A stretch of 64,000 nucleotides of DNA from CAJXMH01 sp964001305 (GTDB taxonomy: Bacteria > Bacteroidota > Bacteroidia > Flavobacteriales_E > Vicingaceae). The notes under the pieces were generated by a model that was given only the letters and a program-made list of their open reading frames with translations, was not told the DNA's origin and made no database searches. A program made the translations under genes and the position numbers. The stretch covers positions 41,303 to 105,302 of the forward strand of contig CAXFAI010000026.1 of the NCBI GenBank assembly GCA_964001305.1, in the 5' to 3' direction. Positions 8,682 to 15,659 of the stretch are shown in pieces. The first letter of the stretch is position 1, and each line of letters begins with the position of its first letter.

Positions 8682-11126
8682 TTACGAATAGCTATGAAGC
8701 AATTGTGTTATTTCTTCATTGATTTCCACCGATTCCGTTTGAGCTTGTTTTACCAAATCCGCTAAACGATCTACTTCCTTTTCTGTTCTCGCAAGTTCTT
8801 CAATCTCTTTCAAAAGCGAATAAAGTGTATGTGCAGCCAAATGTTTGCATTGGGGAGCAATTTTGTGCGCATGATCTGCAAGTGCTTGCCAATCTTTCTC
8901 TTGCAAAGCAGTCTGCATGAGTTGAATTTCTTTTTCCGTACTATTTAAAAATGTCTTTAACATGTCAATTAAGAAGGCATTATCTCCTTGAGCACTCTCT
9001 TTTAAACTACTTACATCAATTTTAGAAGTGCTTGTATTTGAAGGAGGAATTTCTTGCGATTGCTTTTTAACTTCAAAATTCAAGTGTAGTACTGATGAAA
9101 TTTTTTCTAACAATTCTCTCTCTTTTATTGGTTTTGCAAGAAAATCATTCATGCCTGCTTTCAAATAATTGATTTTATCTTCTTCAAGAATTGCGGCCGA
9201 CAAACAAATGATGGGAACATATTTTTTGTCTTTATGATCTAATGAACGGATGGCTTTAGTCGTTTTAATTCCATCCATTTTAGGCATACGGGCATCCATA
9301 AGGATTAAATCATAGGTTCTTTTTGCAGCCATTTCAATAGCTTGCTTACCATCTTTAGCCTCATAAGTTTTACAACCGTATTTGGAAAGTACTTTATGCA
9401 ACAAATTTCGATTGAATGCTTCATCATCAACAAGAAGTATTTGTTTGTTTTTAAGTTGCACTAAACTTTCTTCAACAATTAGCTCTTTTACTTTTATGTT
9501 TTCTCTTTTACCAATGGGGTAGGGTAGTGTGAAGCTTACCGTGGTTCCTTGTTTATACTCACTATCAATGGTCATAGTGCCGCCATGTAAATTGACAAGC
9601 ATTTTGGTAATTGAAAGCCCCAAACCTGTACCACCATAATTGCGACTGATGCTGTTATTGGCTTGCTCAAATTCTTTATAAACCTTTTTAAGCTGCTGAG
9701 GCTTCATGCCAATACCTTCATCAATTACTTTAAACTGTATTTGGGCAGTTTCTTCTTCTAACTCTTGAGTTTTTACTTCTACGATAATGCTTCCATTCTT
9801 GGTGAACTTGATGGCATTACTGATTAAATTGATGAGGACTTGACGCAATCGAAATTCATCTCCAATAACAACTCTAGGGACATCATTTGCAATTACAAAC
9901 TTTAAACCAACTTCTTTTTGTTTGATAAGGGGTTTGCACAATTCAACCGTTTCTTCAATGACTGGACTTAACTCAAAAGTTACTTTTTCTAAGTTTAGTT
10001 TTTCGTTTTCCAGTTTTGTAAAGTCTAATATATCATCAACTAATTTGATTAAGTGATTGGTTGATTTTTGAACAATTTGAAGGGCTTGAGTTTGATTGTT
10101 GTCCAGTTTGCCTTCACTGATTTGGTCCGTAAAACCAACAATGGCGTTCATTGGAGTCCTAATTTCATGACTCATATTAGCTAAAAAACGAGCTTTTGTT
10201 TTGGCTAAATCTTCAGCCCTTTTTCGAGCTGTATTCATCGCTTTTTTAAATCTTCTGTTGGTTTGGGTATACTTTGCTACTACAAATGACATTATGCTTA
10301 AAAGCAAACCCAACGTAATGATGAAATACACAAACTGATTCTGCGAAGCCTCAACATTTTCCTTTATAAAAGCTTTTTCTTGATCAAGCTTTTGAAGTTC
10401 TGCAGTTTTTAACTCTTCAAGTAGTTGGTAGATTTTCAAGCTCACCATTCTGTCTGCAGATATTAACTCCAACTCAGAATTTTTCAAAGCCGTTTCAATT
10501 CCTTCTTCCTCAGCTTTTACTTTGGTTACTTCCTCATTTACATCCGCAATACTTACTTCGTCGGTAGGTTCTGCTTTAATTTCTTTTTGTTTTTTCTTTT
10601 TAAATAGAAAGGAGAGAAACTTTTTCTTTTTGGCTGGTTTTATAGAATCTTGCTTGGCATTCTGTTTTTCCTTGATAGCTGCTTCTTCTATTTTTAAAGC
10701 CACTTTATCTAAGGCTTGTTGCACCCTAAATTGGTCTTGTAGGAGCAGAATCTCGTTCAGAATATCGAGCTTTCTGTTAACCAAATATTCAAGTGAGTCT
10801 AACTTTAAATGAAATGTGTCACTTATTGCTTGAGCTTGCAGGTTATACAGTTTCTCAGAAGCGTCTTCGGCATTTTGGTAAAATTGGTTGATTAGGTTTG
10901 TATCATTGGTTAAGCTAAAAGATTTGACATGATTTTCAGCATTGGTCAAATCATTTTGTAGCTTTTCAGTAACCAACAATATAGTTTTTGGGGTGTCTTT
11001 TTTTACCGCTTTTATTAGCTTGTTGTAACGCACAAAAGCAGATATTCCACTTATGGTTGCCAATATCAAAATAAGACCTATTAAGCCGGAAACTTTATAT
11101 TCAAATGGAATGCCTTTCTTAGCCAT
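8682..11126 (-). CDS. Hybrid sensor histidine kinase with receiver and Hpt domains
   Basis: An 814-residue inner-membrane sensor. One transmembrane helix near residues 13-32 is followed by a long helical periplasmic/coiled-coil region (including a Lys-rich KKKKFLSFLFKKKKQKE stretch). A second transmembrane helix lies near 268-288. HisKA has phospho-accepting His320 (MSHEIRTP), and HATPase_c has the N and G boxes (NLISNAIKFT, DEGIGM, GGTGLGLSI). A receiver domain (DLILMDARMPKMDG) and a C-terminal Hpt domain (ADHAHKIAPQ) complete the ArcB/BarA-like phosphorelay order. It lies between a lone receiver (11143) and the NtrC regulator (7283) on one strand, suggesting one signalling unit. The ligand is unknown. 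Confidence 0.93.
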   Translation of the reverse strand: MAKKGIPFEYKVSGLIGLILILATISGISAFVRYNKLIKAVKKDTPKTILLVTEKLQNDLTNAENHVKSFSLTNDTNLINQFYQNAEDASEKLYNLQAQAISDTFHLKLDSLEYLVNRKLDILNEILLLQDQFRVQQALDKVALKIEEAAIKEKQNAKQDSIKPAKKKKFLSFLFKKKKQKEIKAEPTDEVSIADVNEEVTKVKAEEEGIETALKNSELELISADRMVSLKIYQLLEELKTAELQKLDQEKAFIKENVEASQNQFVYFIITLGLLLSIMSFVVAKYTQTNRRFKKAMNTARKRAEDLAKTKARFLANMSHEIRTPMNAIVGFTDQISEGKLDNNQTQALQIVQKSTNHLIKLVDDILDFTKLENEKLNLEKVTFELSPVIEETVELCKPLIKQKEVGLKFVIANDVPRVVIGDEFRLRQVLINLISNAIKFTKNGSIIVEVKTQELEEETAQIQFKVIDEGIGMKPQQLKKVYKEFEQANNSISRNYGGTGLGLSITKMLVNLHGGTMTIDSEYKQGTTVSFTLPYPIGKRENIKVKELIVEESLVQLKNKQILLVDDEAFNRNLLHKVLSKYGCKTYEAKDGKQAIEMAAKRTYDLILMDARMPKMDGIKTTKAIRSLDHKDKKYVPIICLSAAILEEDKINYLKAGMNDFLAKPIKERELLEKISSVLHLNFEVKKQSQEIPPSNTSTSKIDVSSLKESAQGDNAFLIDMLKTFLNSTEKEIQLMQTALQEKDWQALADHAHKIAPQCKHLAAHTLYSLLKEIEELARTEKEVDRLADLVKQAQTESVEINEEITQLLHSYS

Positions 11127-11142
11127 TTTTTAGTTCTTTGGT

Positions 11143-11565
11143 TTAGTGCAAACTGTATTTTGAACGAAGCGCTTCCTCCACAAAAAAACAGATTCGCGGC
11201 ATGGCATAAAGGTCATCTTTATGAATAAATTCATTGGCGCCCATTCGTAAAGTTTGCAGTGCTGTTTCTACATTTCTTGCTTGAGAAATGATTAGAATTT
11301 TACAGCTTGGAGACTTAAATTTTATGGTGCTAATTAACTCTTTACCGGTAATTCCTTCGTCTAAATAATAATCTAGAATAACAACATCAAATGTATTGTC
11401 TAGCTCATTTAAGAATGAATTTACAGCTGTATAGGCTTGTATGTCAAAATTAAAGTCTTGACCAAGAGCAAGTTCATCTGTATATTGTTTTAGTCTTCGG
11501 GAAAACATTTTGTTGTCAAATTCACTGTCGTCTATCACAGCTATTTTCAGGTTTAAAGTTTCCAT
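11143..11565 (-). CDS. Stand-alone response regulator receiver protein
   Basis: 140 residues, a single receiver domain without an output domain. It has the acidic pair D12/D13, phospho-acceptor D65 (VVILDYYLDEG) and the Thr/Ser and Lys signature (IISQAR, FIHKDD). Single-domain receivers often act as phosphate sinks or shuttle phosphate within a relay. It precedes the hybrid kinase by 16 bases and begins the cluster, consistent with a role in the same pathway. Confidence 0.9.
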   Translation of the reverse strand: METLNLKIAVIDDSEFDNKMFSRRLKQYTDELALGQDFNFDIQAYTAVNSFLNELDNTFDVVILDYYLDEGITGKELISTIKFKSPSCKILIISQARNVETALQTLRMGANEFIHKDDLYAMPRICFFVEEALRSKYSLH

Positions 11566-11589
11566 GCCTTATAAGTTTGGGTTTAAAAG

Positions 11590-11626
11590 TAAGATTAAAA
11601 TAAAGGCAGGGAAATCCCTGCCTTCA
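11590..11626 (-). terminator. Rho-independent terminator of the DUF4382 gene
   Basis: The stem GGCAGGGA (11605-11612) pairs with TCCCTGCC (11615-11622), extended by A-T pairs. On the minus strand it is followed by a T-rich run. It separates the DUF4382 gene from the receiver gene. Confidence 0.75.
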
Positions 11627-11641
11627 TGAAGGGCTGTGCAA

Positions 11642-12463
11642 TTAAAATTGAATTGTACCGACTTGACTAATTTGCCCTTCACTGACTACCACCTGCTCAA
11701 CTTTCGTTCTATTCATGCTATTCATTAAGCTGTCTTTGGCAGTTTGTACAATTAAATCATACATCCCGCTTTCAACACCTCTAAGCAAGAATTGTCCTTC
11801 AGCATTTAGGTAGGTGCTTAATGTATCTTCTCCATTAGTTAATAATACTACAGCTTCTGCAGAACCTTCAACTTCGCCTTGAACTCCTGTATTTGCATCT
11901 TCTATTACCGTAATCATTGGGTCTATTACAAAACTTCTAACATCTTCTTTGATGGATTGAGCAACTTGAAAGTCAAGTAAAACTTCACCTTGATTAAAGG
12001 CATCTACTTGTTCATCTATGACAATCTCAACTTCTTTCGGTCCATTCCAGTCTAAAGTTGTGGTTGACATGGCTTGAAGTGTCAAGCCCGCTAAACTAAC
12101 ATCACTATTTACTTGTAAGGTATTTTGTTCTCCAAAACTTACTTTTAGTTTGGTATATGTACCCGCTTCTACATTTCCTTGGAAGGCAAGTGTTGTTTCA
12201 GCTCCGTTGGTTAAGTCAAGAACATTTATATATTGAGCTTCATTTGATAAAGTAATCCACCCTTCACTTTCTCGATATACTTCTACTCCCGTAATTTCAA
12301 CATTTAATGCTGCATAATCACCAGGTGCATCTGTCATTTTTACTTTAAAAGAACTCGCTTGTGTGCTAGAACTAACAGAATTTGAGTTTTCATCTTTTTC
12401 GCATGCTGTAAAGATTAAACCTAAAGCCATGCTGATGGGTAATACTTTCTTTAAAACATTCAT
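11642..12463 (-). CDS. DUF4382 domain lipoprotein
   Basis: 273 residues with a lipoprotein signal (MNVLKKVLPISMALGLIFTAC). The DUF4382 domain begins with the hallmark KVKMTDAPGDYAALNVEITGVEV and spans about residues 40-180. A carboxypeptidase-regulatory-like beta domain follows (GVQGEVEGSAEAVVLLTNGEDT...AEGQFLLRGVESGMYDL). The family is secreted or surface-bound in Bacteroidota with no known reaction. The gene is monocistronic: it has its own terminator and a long upstream non-coding stretch. Confidence 0.88.
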   Translation of the reverse strand: MNVLKKVLPISMALGLIFTACEKDENSNSVSSSTQASSFKVKMTDAPGDYAALNVEITGVEVYRESEGWITLSNEAQYINVLDLTNGAETTLAFQGNVEAGTYTKLKVSFGEQNTLQVNSDVSLAGLTLQAMSTTTLDWNGPKEVEIVIDEQVDAFNQGEVLLDFQVAQSIKEDVRSFVIDPMITVIEDANTGVQGEVEGSAEAVVLLTNGEDTLSTYLNAEGQFLLRGVESGMYDLIVQTAKDSLMNSMNRTKVEQVVVSEGQISQVGTIQF

Positions 12464-12790
12464 AACATTTTATTTTTTTGGTTATGCCAGCTTCTATGTA
12501 AAAGCTATGCCATGAATGTTTTAAAACAAGTCTCTTATGTGCTAAGGTTTATATAATCAAGTAATTATAGTTTGGCTTTGACAGCTAATGTTGAGTTGAA
12601 TTGCACTTTACTTTTTTTCAATATGAAAATATTGAATTCAATATGAAAAAAGGGAGGGGAAGAAGCTAGAAAAGAATTAAAGTGATTTTACAAGAAATAG
12701 AGTTAAACTAAAACAATAATAATTGAACCTATATTGAACCCATTTAATAACAAAGGCTCTTGCATTGCATAAGAATCTCTTAATTTATAG
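12464..12790. other. Non-coding stretch with a short AT-rich inverted/direct repeat
   Basis: No credible gene. An inverted repeat (TTCAATAT-GAAA-ATATTGAA at 12617-12636) is followed by a second TTCAATATGAAAA copy at 12637-12649. It lies upstream of the DUF4382 start and might be its operator. Otherwise I see nothing until the tandem repeats that begin at 12791. Confidence 0.5.
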
Positions 12791-12806
12791 TGATCGAGAC
12801 AGGATT
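12791..12806. repeat. Candidate left attachment repeat (tRNA-Arg 3'-end copy)
   Basis: TGATCGAGACAGGATT is identical to 57407-57422, which is the complement of the discriminator, the 3' acceptor strand and part of the T stem of tRNA-Arg. The two copies are in the same orientation and enclose the accessory region. This is the pattern left by an element integrating at a tRNA 3' end. The alternative is that the match is a variant of the local repeat unit. Confidence 0.5.
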
Positions 12807-13086
12807 GGCCTACGCCCAACCTTACTTCTCCAAGGCGAAGTGCTGAGCTGAGTCGAAGCATTAAAACGAAATCTTTCACTATACTAGTGTATATCAAACT
12901 TTATTTATGGGATATAGAAACAATGAAGGATTGACTTCGTCCATCCTTGTTTCTCCGAGGCGATGTGCTGAGCTTAGTCGAAGCATAAAATGAAATCTTT
13001 CGCTGTATTACAGTTTAACAAGCTTTATTTACGGGATATAGAAAGAATGAAGGATTGACTTCGTCCATCCTTACTTCTCCGAGGTC
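12791..13086. repeat. Two and a half tandem units of about 120 bp with internal palindromes
   Basis: Units start at about 12791, 12911 and 13035 (the third truncated near 13086). Each carries a hairpin of the form AAGGAT-t-GAC-ttc-GTC-c-ATCCTT (clear at 12926-12948 in unit 2). Units 1 and 2 also carry TGCTGAGCTnAGTCGAAGCA and a TTTATTTAnGG tail. They resemble the extragenic palindromic repeats scattered through many Bacteroidota chromosomes. The first unit is the most diverged and contains the 16-bp tRNA-Arg match. Confidence 0.75.
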
Positions 13087-13099
13087 AGAATAAAAGCCA

Positions 13100-13127
13100 A
13101 GCTAAAGCAATGCTTTAGCTATCTTTT
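13100..13127 (+). terminator. Hairpin terminator
   Basis: A perfect 10-bp stem (AGCTAAAGCA / TGCTTTAGCT) with a one-base centre is followed by ATCTTTTTTG. Read on the plus strand it fits an intrinsic terminator, although no plus-strand gene precedes it. Confidence 0.55.
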
Positions 13128-13171
13128 TTGTTTTCAATTCGCAAACAAGCAAGCTTTATGCTTTTTCAAAC

Positions 13172-13200
13172 AAAAAAGCCACGTAATACGTGGCTTTTAT
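13172..13200. terminator. Bidirectional hairpin terminator at the left of the island genes
   Basis: AAAAGCCACG (13174-13183) pairs with CGTGGCTTTT (13189-13198) around TAATA. The A and T runs on both sides allow termination in both directions. It insulates the first small island ORFs from the chromosome side. Confidence 0.75.
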
Positions 13201-13206
13201 TTTCTA

Positions 13207-13305
13207 GTGAGCCAAGTTGGTAAAATTTCGAACTTTTTGCAAGAAGATTTGAAATTAATTGAAAACGCCAAAGATATTTTAGCAACAGAAAAAGAGGAGG
13301 ATTAA
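13207..13305 (+). CDS. Possible 32-residue ORF, perhaps the tail of a lost gene
   Basis: A GTG-started frame (VSQVGKISNFLQEDLKLIENA...) ends at TAA 13303-13305, 1 base before the next ATG. It is helical and charged like real protein, and an AGGAGG near its end would serve the next gene. No ribosome site precedes the GTG and the frame is open further upstream through the terminator. It may therefore be a 3' remnant or not a gene. Confidence 0.3.
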   Translation: MSQVGKISNFLQEDLKLIENAKDILATEKEED

Positions 13306-13306
13306 G

Positions 13307-13598
13307 ATGAAAAGTAGAGAGATTAAAAAGAAGAGATCGAGAGAAGACAAAAAAGGCAGAGGAATTAAAGTTTACTGATGGCATATACAGTAAAGAGTAC
13401 TTAAACAATATTCGTGAATTAGATAAAGCGGAGAAACAGCAAGACGAATGGAAAGCAGTTAGAAAGCATCCTGTAACCAAGGTTGTCATGGTTGTCGGTG
13501 TGGCGATTGGTTTAATTTACGTGTCTTCCTTTGCGTTTAAAGTCGCTACTAAGTCGGCTATTTCCTACAAGAACTTCAGAAAGGCTCTGAAGGATTAG
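13307..13598 (+). pseudogene. Frameshifted small membrane protein
   Basis: ATG 13307, with a strong AGGAGG at 13294-13299, opens a Lys/Arg/Glu-rich frame that stops after 24 codons. The next frame continues as convincing protein (KKAEELKFTDGIYSKEYLNNIRELDK) with one transmembrane helix (VVMVVGVAIGLIYVSSFAF) and ends at TAG 13596-13598. The two frames join if the A6 run at 13349-13354 loses one base. So this is a gene broken by a homopolymer indel, a sequencing error, or less likely a slippage-expressed gene. The intact product would be about 97 residues: a helical cytoplasmic head and one membrane anchor. No function is recognised. Confidence 0.6.
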
Positions 13599-13616
13599 AA
13601 CAAACCTCAATCAAGA

Positions 13617-13694
13617 ATAAAAAGACGTTAATCTGCGTTAATAAAGGCGGAATGAGGCTTAGGTATTACCAATCCTTAACGTCTTTAACGTTAA
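13617..13694 (+). repeat. Island palindromic repeat, copy 1
   Basis: It has the two ends of the family: a 5' box TAAAAAGACGTTAATCTGCG and a 3' box ending TTTAACGTTAA. They are separated by an unrelated centre. It ends 24 bases before the ATG of the zinc-ribbon ATPase gene. It is the most diverged copy. Confidence 0.6.
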
Positions 13695-13718
13695 AAACAC
13701 ATTAAATGGAGAAGGATT

Positions 13719-15095
13719 ATGAAGTATGAAATGAATTGTGAGTATTGTGGCAAAACGTTTGAAACCTCTAAAAGCAATACAAAATTCTGTGGGACTAACT
13801 GTAGAGTAAAGAACCACAATTTAGGTAAGAAGTATCAAAAGGAAGTTATTAAAGAAGAAACTCAGATAAAGGTTGAAAACAATCAACAAATCGACGAACT
13901 CAAGCGACAATTGCAAGAGCAAAGGGGTTTTAGTGACCAATACCTTGATTATTGGAGGGAGTTAAAAGAAGACATTAATACCTTAAATCACAATGTGGAT
14001 GTATTGAAACATGATTTAAGAATCATAGATGAAGACTTAGAAGAGGAACAAGAACGTTATGAATTATTAGATACGGAACTTACCCTAATGGCTAAAAAGC
14101 AAGAAGGTTTGAGTAAGATGCCTTTGCATAAAGATGCAGGTTGGGCAAACGTCTTTATTGCATGGAATAATATAAATGATAGCAACAAGCTGTCAAAAGA
14201 GAAACAAGACAAGATTAATGAATATAAAGAACTCAAATTAAGTATTAAGCAAAACAAAAAGCTGAAGATCGAAGATGAGCTAGCCCTTCAAAGAACTAAA
14301 TCGGACTTAGAAGAATGGAAAGAAGAAATAAAGATAATTCAGAAGCGGTATGAAGATACCGTTAATGAAATAAATCGGTTGGAATTGCTGATTAACAAAC
14401 CTGTTAAAAAGAAAAGAAATCCAATAACAACAACTATTCATCACCCTAACTCTTCAAAACGAGTGGTAAAGAAGCAAGAAAAAAACAACAGAGAAATTGG
14501 TGCGGGTGATTTGCAAGACATGGACTTTGACACTTTTCGTATCAATAGTGAATTGGGCAGATTTTTGGGTGAATTGGATTGGAACCGAACGTGTTTTGCT
14601 TTAACCGGAGATTCAGGAGCAGGAAAAACCTACTTCTCTTTTGAGTTGGCTCATTTATTTATTTCAGCATTGGAAATTAACGCCAAGTATTTTTCCTTAG
14701 AAGAAGGCATAGGCAAGTTGACAAAAGAAAAAGTAGAACAATACCGTTTAGGAAATGAACTAAGCATTATTGACAAAGGAAATTTAGAAGATGTTAGAAT
14801 TGCAGCTAAGGAATATCCCCTAATTATTGTGGATAGTTTCAATAAGTTAGATGCAAAAGCTGCTGACTTTGAAAATCTAAGAACAGACTTCCCTAAAACT
14901 TTATTCGTTCTCATTTTTCAAAAAACGACTTCAGGAACCATGCGTGGCGGTTCTTCAATAAAATACGACAGCTCTGCTACCATTAATGTAGTTCGAAGAG
15001 ACGGAGAGCGAATTGCCATTATGGAAAAAGGCAGATACGGCACTCAGGGTTGGGAGTATTCTATTGACAAAAGCAAGGTGATTAAGGAGTATTAA
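13719..15095 (+). CDS. Zinc-ribbon / coiled-coil / RecA-like ATPase protein
   Basis: 458 residues, start fixed by GGAGAAGG 8 bases upstream of the ATG. Residues 5-32 form a zinc-ribbon-like cluster (CEYCGKTF...KFCGTNCR). Residues 50-240 are long charged coiled coil. The last 190 residues are a P-loop ATPase: Walker A GDSGAGKT, Walker B LIIVDS, and a sensor-like VLIFQKTTSG strand. The ATPase core resembles RecA/RepA-type domains that bind DNA. It may act in replication or maintenance of the island, but I do not recognise a named family. A strong bidirectional terminator follows. The coiled coil could multimerise the protein. Confidence 0.75.
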   Translation: MKYEMNCEYCGKTFETSKSNTKFCGTNCRVKNHNLGKKYQKEVIKEETQIKVENNQQIDELKRQLQEQRGFSDQYLDYWRELKEDINTLNHNVDVLKHDLRIIDEDLEEEQERYELLDTELTLMAKKQEGLSKMPLHKDAGWANVFIAWNNINDSNKLSKEKQDKINEYKELKLSIKQNKKLKIEDELALQRTKSDLEEWKEEIKIIQKRYEDTVNEINRLELLINKPVKKKRNPITTTIHHPNSSKRVVKKQEKNNREIGAGDLQDMDFDTFRINSELGRFLGELDWNRTCFALTGDSGAGKTYFSFELAHLFISALEINAKYFSLEEGIGKLTKEKVEQYRLGNELSIIDKGNLEDVRIAAKEYPLIIVDSFNKLDAKAADFENLRTDFPKTLFVLIFQKTTSGTMRGGSSIKYDSSATINVVRRDGERIAIMEKGRYGTQGWEYSIDKSKVIKEY

Positions 15096-15113
15096 ACTTT
15101 TATATTTAAGAAT

Positions 15114-15143
15114 AAAAAGTCGTCTTTTCAGACGACTTTTTTT
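15114..15143. terminator. Bidirectional terminator
   Basis: A 12-bp stem AAAAAGTCGTCT / AGACGACTTTTT around TTTC, with T residues on both strands. It ends the ATPase gene on the plus strand and would end the tRNA-like transcript on the minus strand. Confidence 0.9.
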
Positions 15144-15145
15144 GT

Positions 15146-15241
15146 GACAGATCTTGGATTTGAACCAAGGCCAATAGGCACCAATCTCTAGTAAATAGAA
15201 TTAAATTCAAGGGCATTTATTGTCATAAAAGCTAATCTGTC
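15146..15241 (-). other. tRNA-like sequence (possible pseudo-tRNA)
   Basis: On the minus strand, GACAGAT (15241-15235) pairs perfectly with ATCTGTC (15152-15146) as a 7-bp acceptor stem. Immediately before the 3' strand is a canonical T arm (CTTGG-TTCAAAT-CCAAG, 15169-15153). TA at positions 8-9 and a GCC-TATT-GGC variable-arm-like hairpin also fit. At 96 nt it is longer than a normal class II tRNA. The D arm is an oversized hairpin, the anticodon arm is not convincing, and no CCA is encoded. A terminator follows directly. It could be a decayed tRNA from an earlier integration or a tRNA-mimicking RNA. No amino acid can be assigned. Confidence 0.55.
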
Positions 15242-15659
15242 AGTTGGTGCTATATAATCACCGATATAATTTACAATTTGATAAGTGTTTACTAATAATT
15301 GAGAGACACTCAACTTTATTATTATTGTTTTCATAAGTTCTTTCATATTCATTTTTTTAAAATTTTTAATAATTAAATATGACAGAATGCCTACGATTAT
15401 ATCGAATAAATGCCCCGAAAAAAAGAACTCAATCCACTCTAGACTTTAAATATCTTTTGTTTGATTATTTATTTGACGAAAATTTAACATGAGGTTGCCT
15501 TAAAAGAGATTTAAGTTCTCTATTTCTATCTTTTTACATTGTGTTATTTCTCTTTTTACTACAGATAAAGTTTTCAACACATCTAAAAATGAGTATTTAT
15601 ACTCTATTTTTTCTGCATTTAATTTACTAAGATTGATTTTCAATACTAATCCTTTATCC
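15242..15659. other. Non-coding leader of the defence block
   Basis: No credible gene. It contains an inverted repeat GGTG..TATATA..CACC (about 15246-15262) next to the tRNA-like sequence. It must hold the gajA promoter, but I find no exact TAnnTTTG match near the start. It is AT-rich. Confidence 0.5.

Noticed and set aside
12791..13086. CRISPR array
   Set aside because: The units are about 120 bp long and imperfect with internal palindromes, lacking uniform short repeats with unique spacers, and no cas genes are nearby.
15146..15241. Functional suppressor tRNA with anticodon TTA
   Set aside because: A loop reading TTA can be drawn, but the anticodon stem has only about four pairs including a wobble and the length is abnormal, so no decoding role is claimed.
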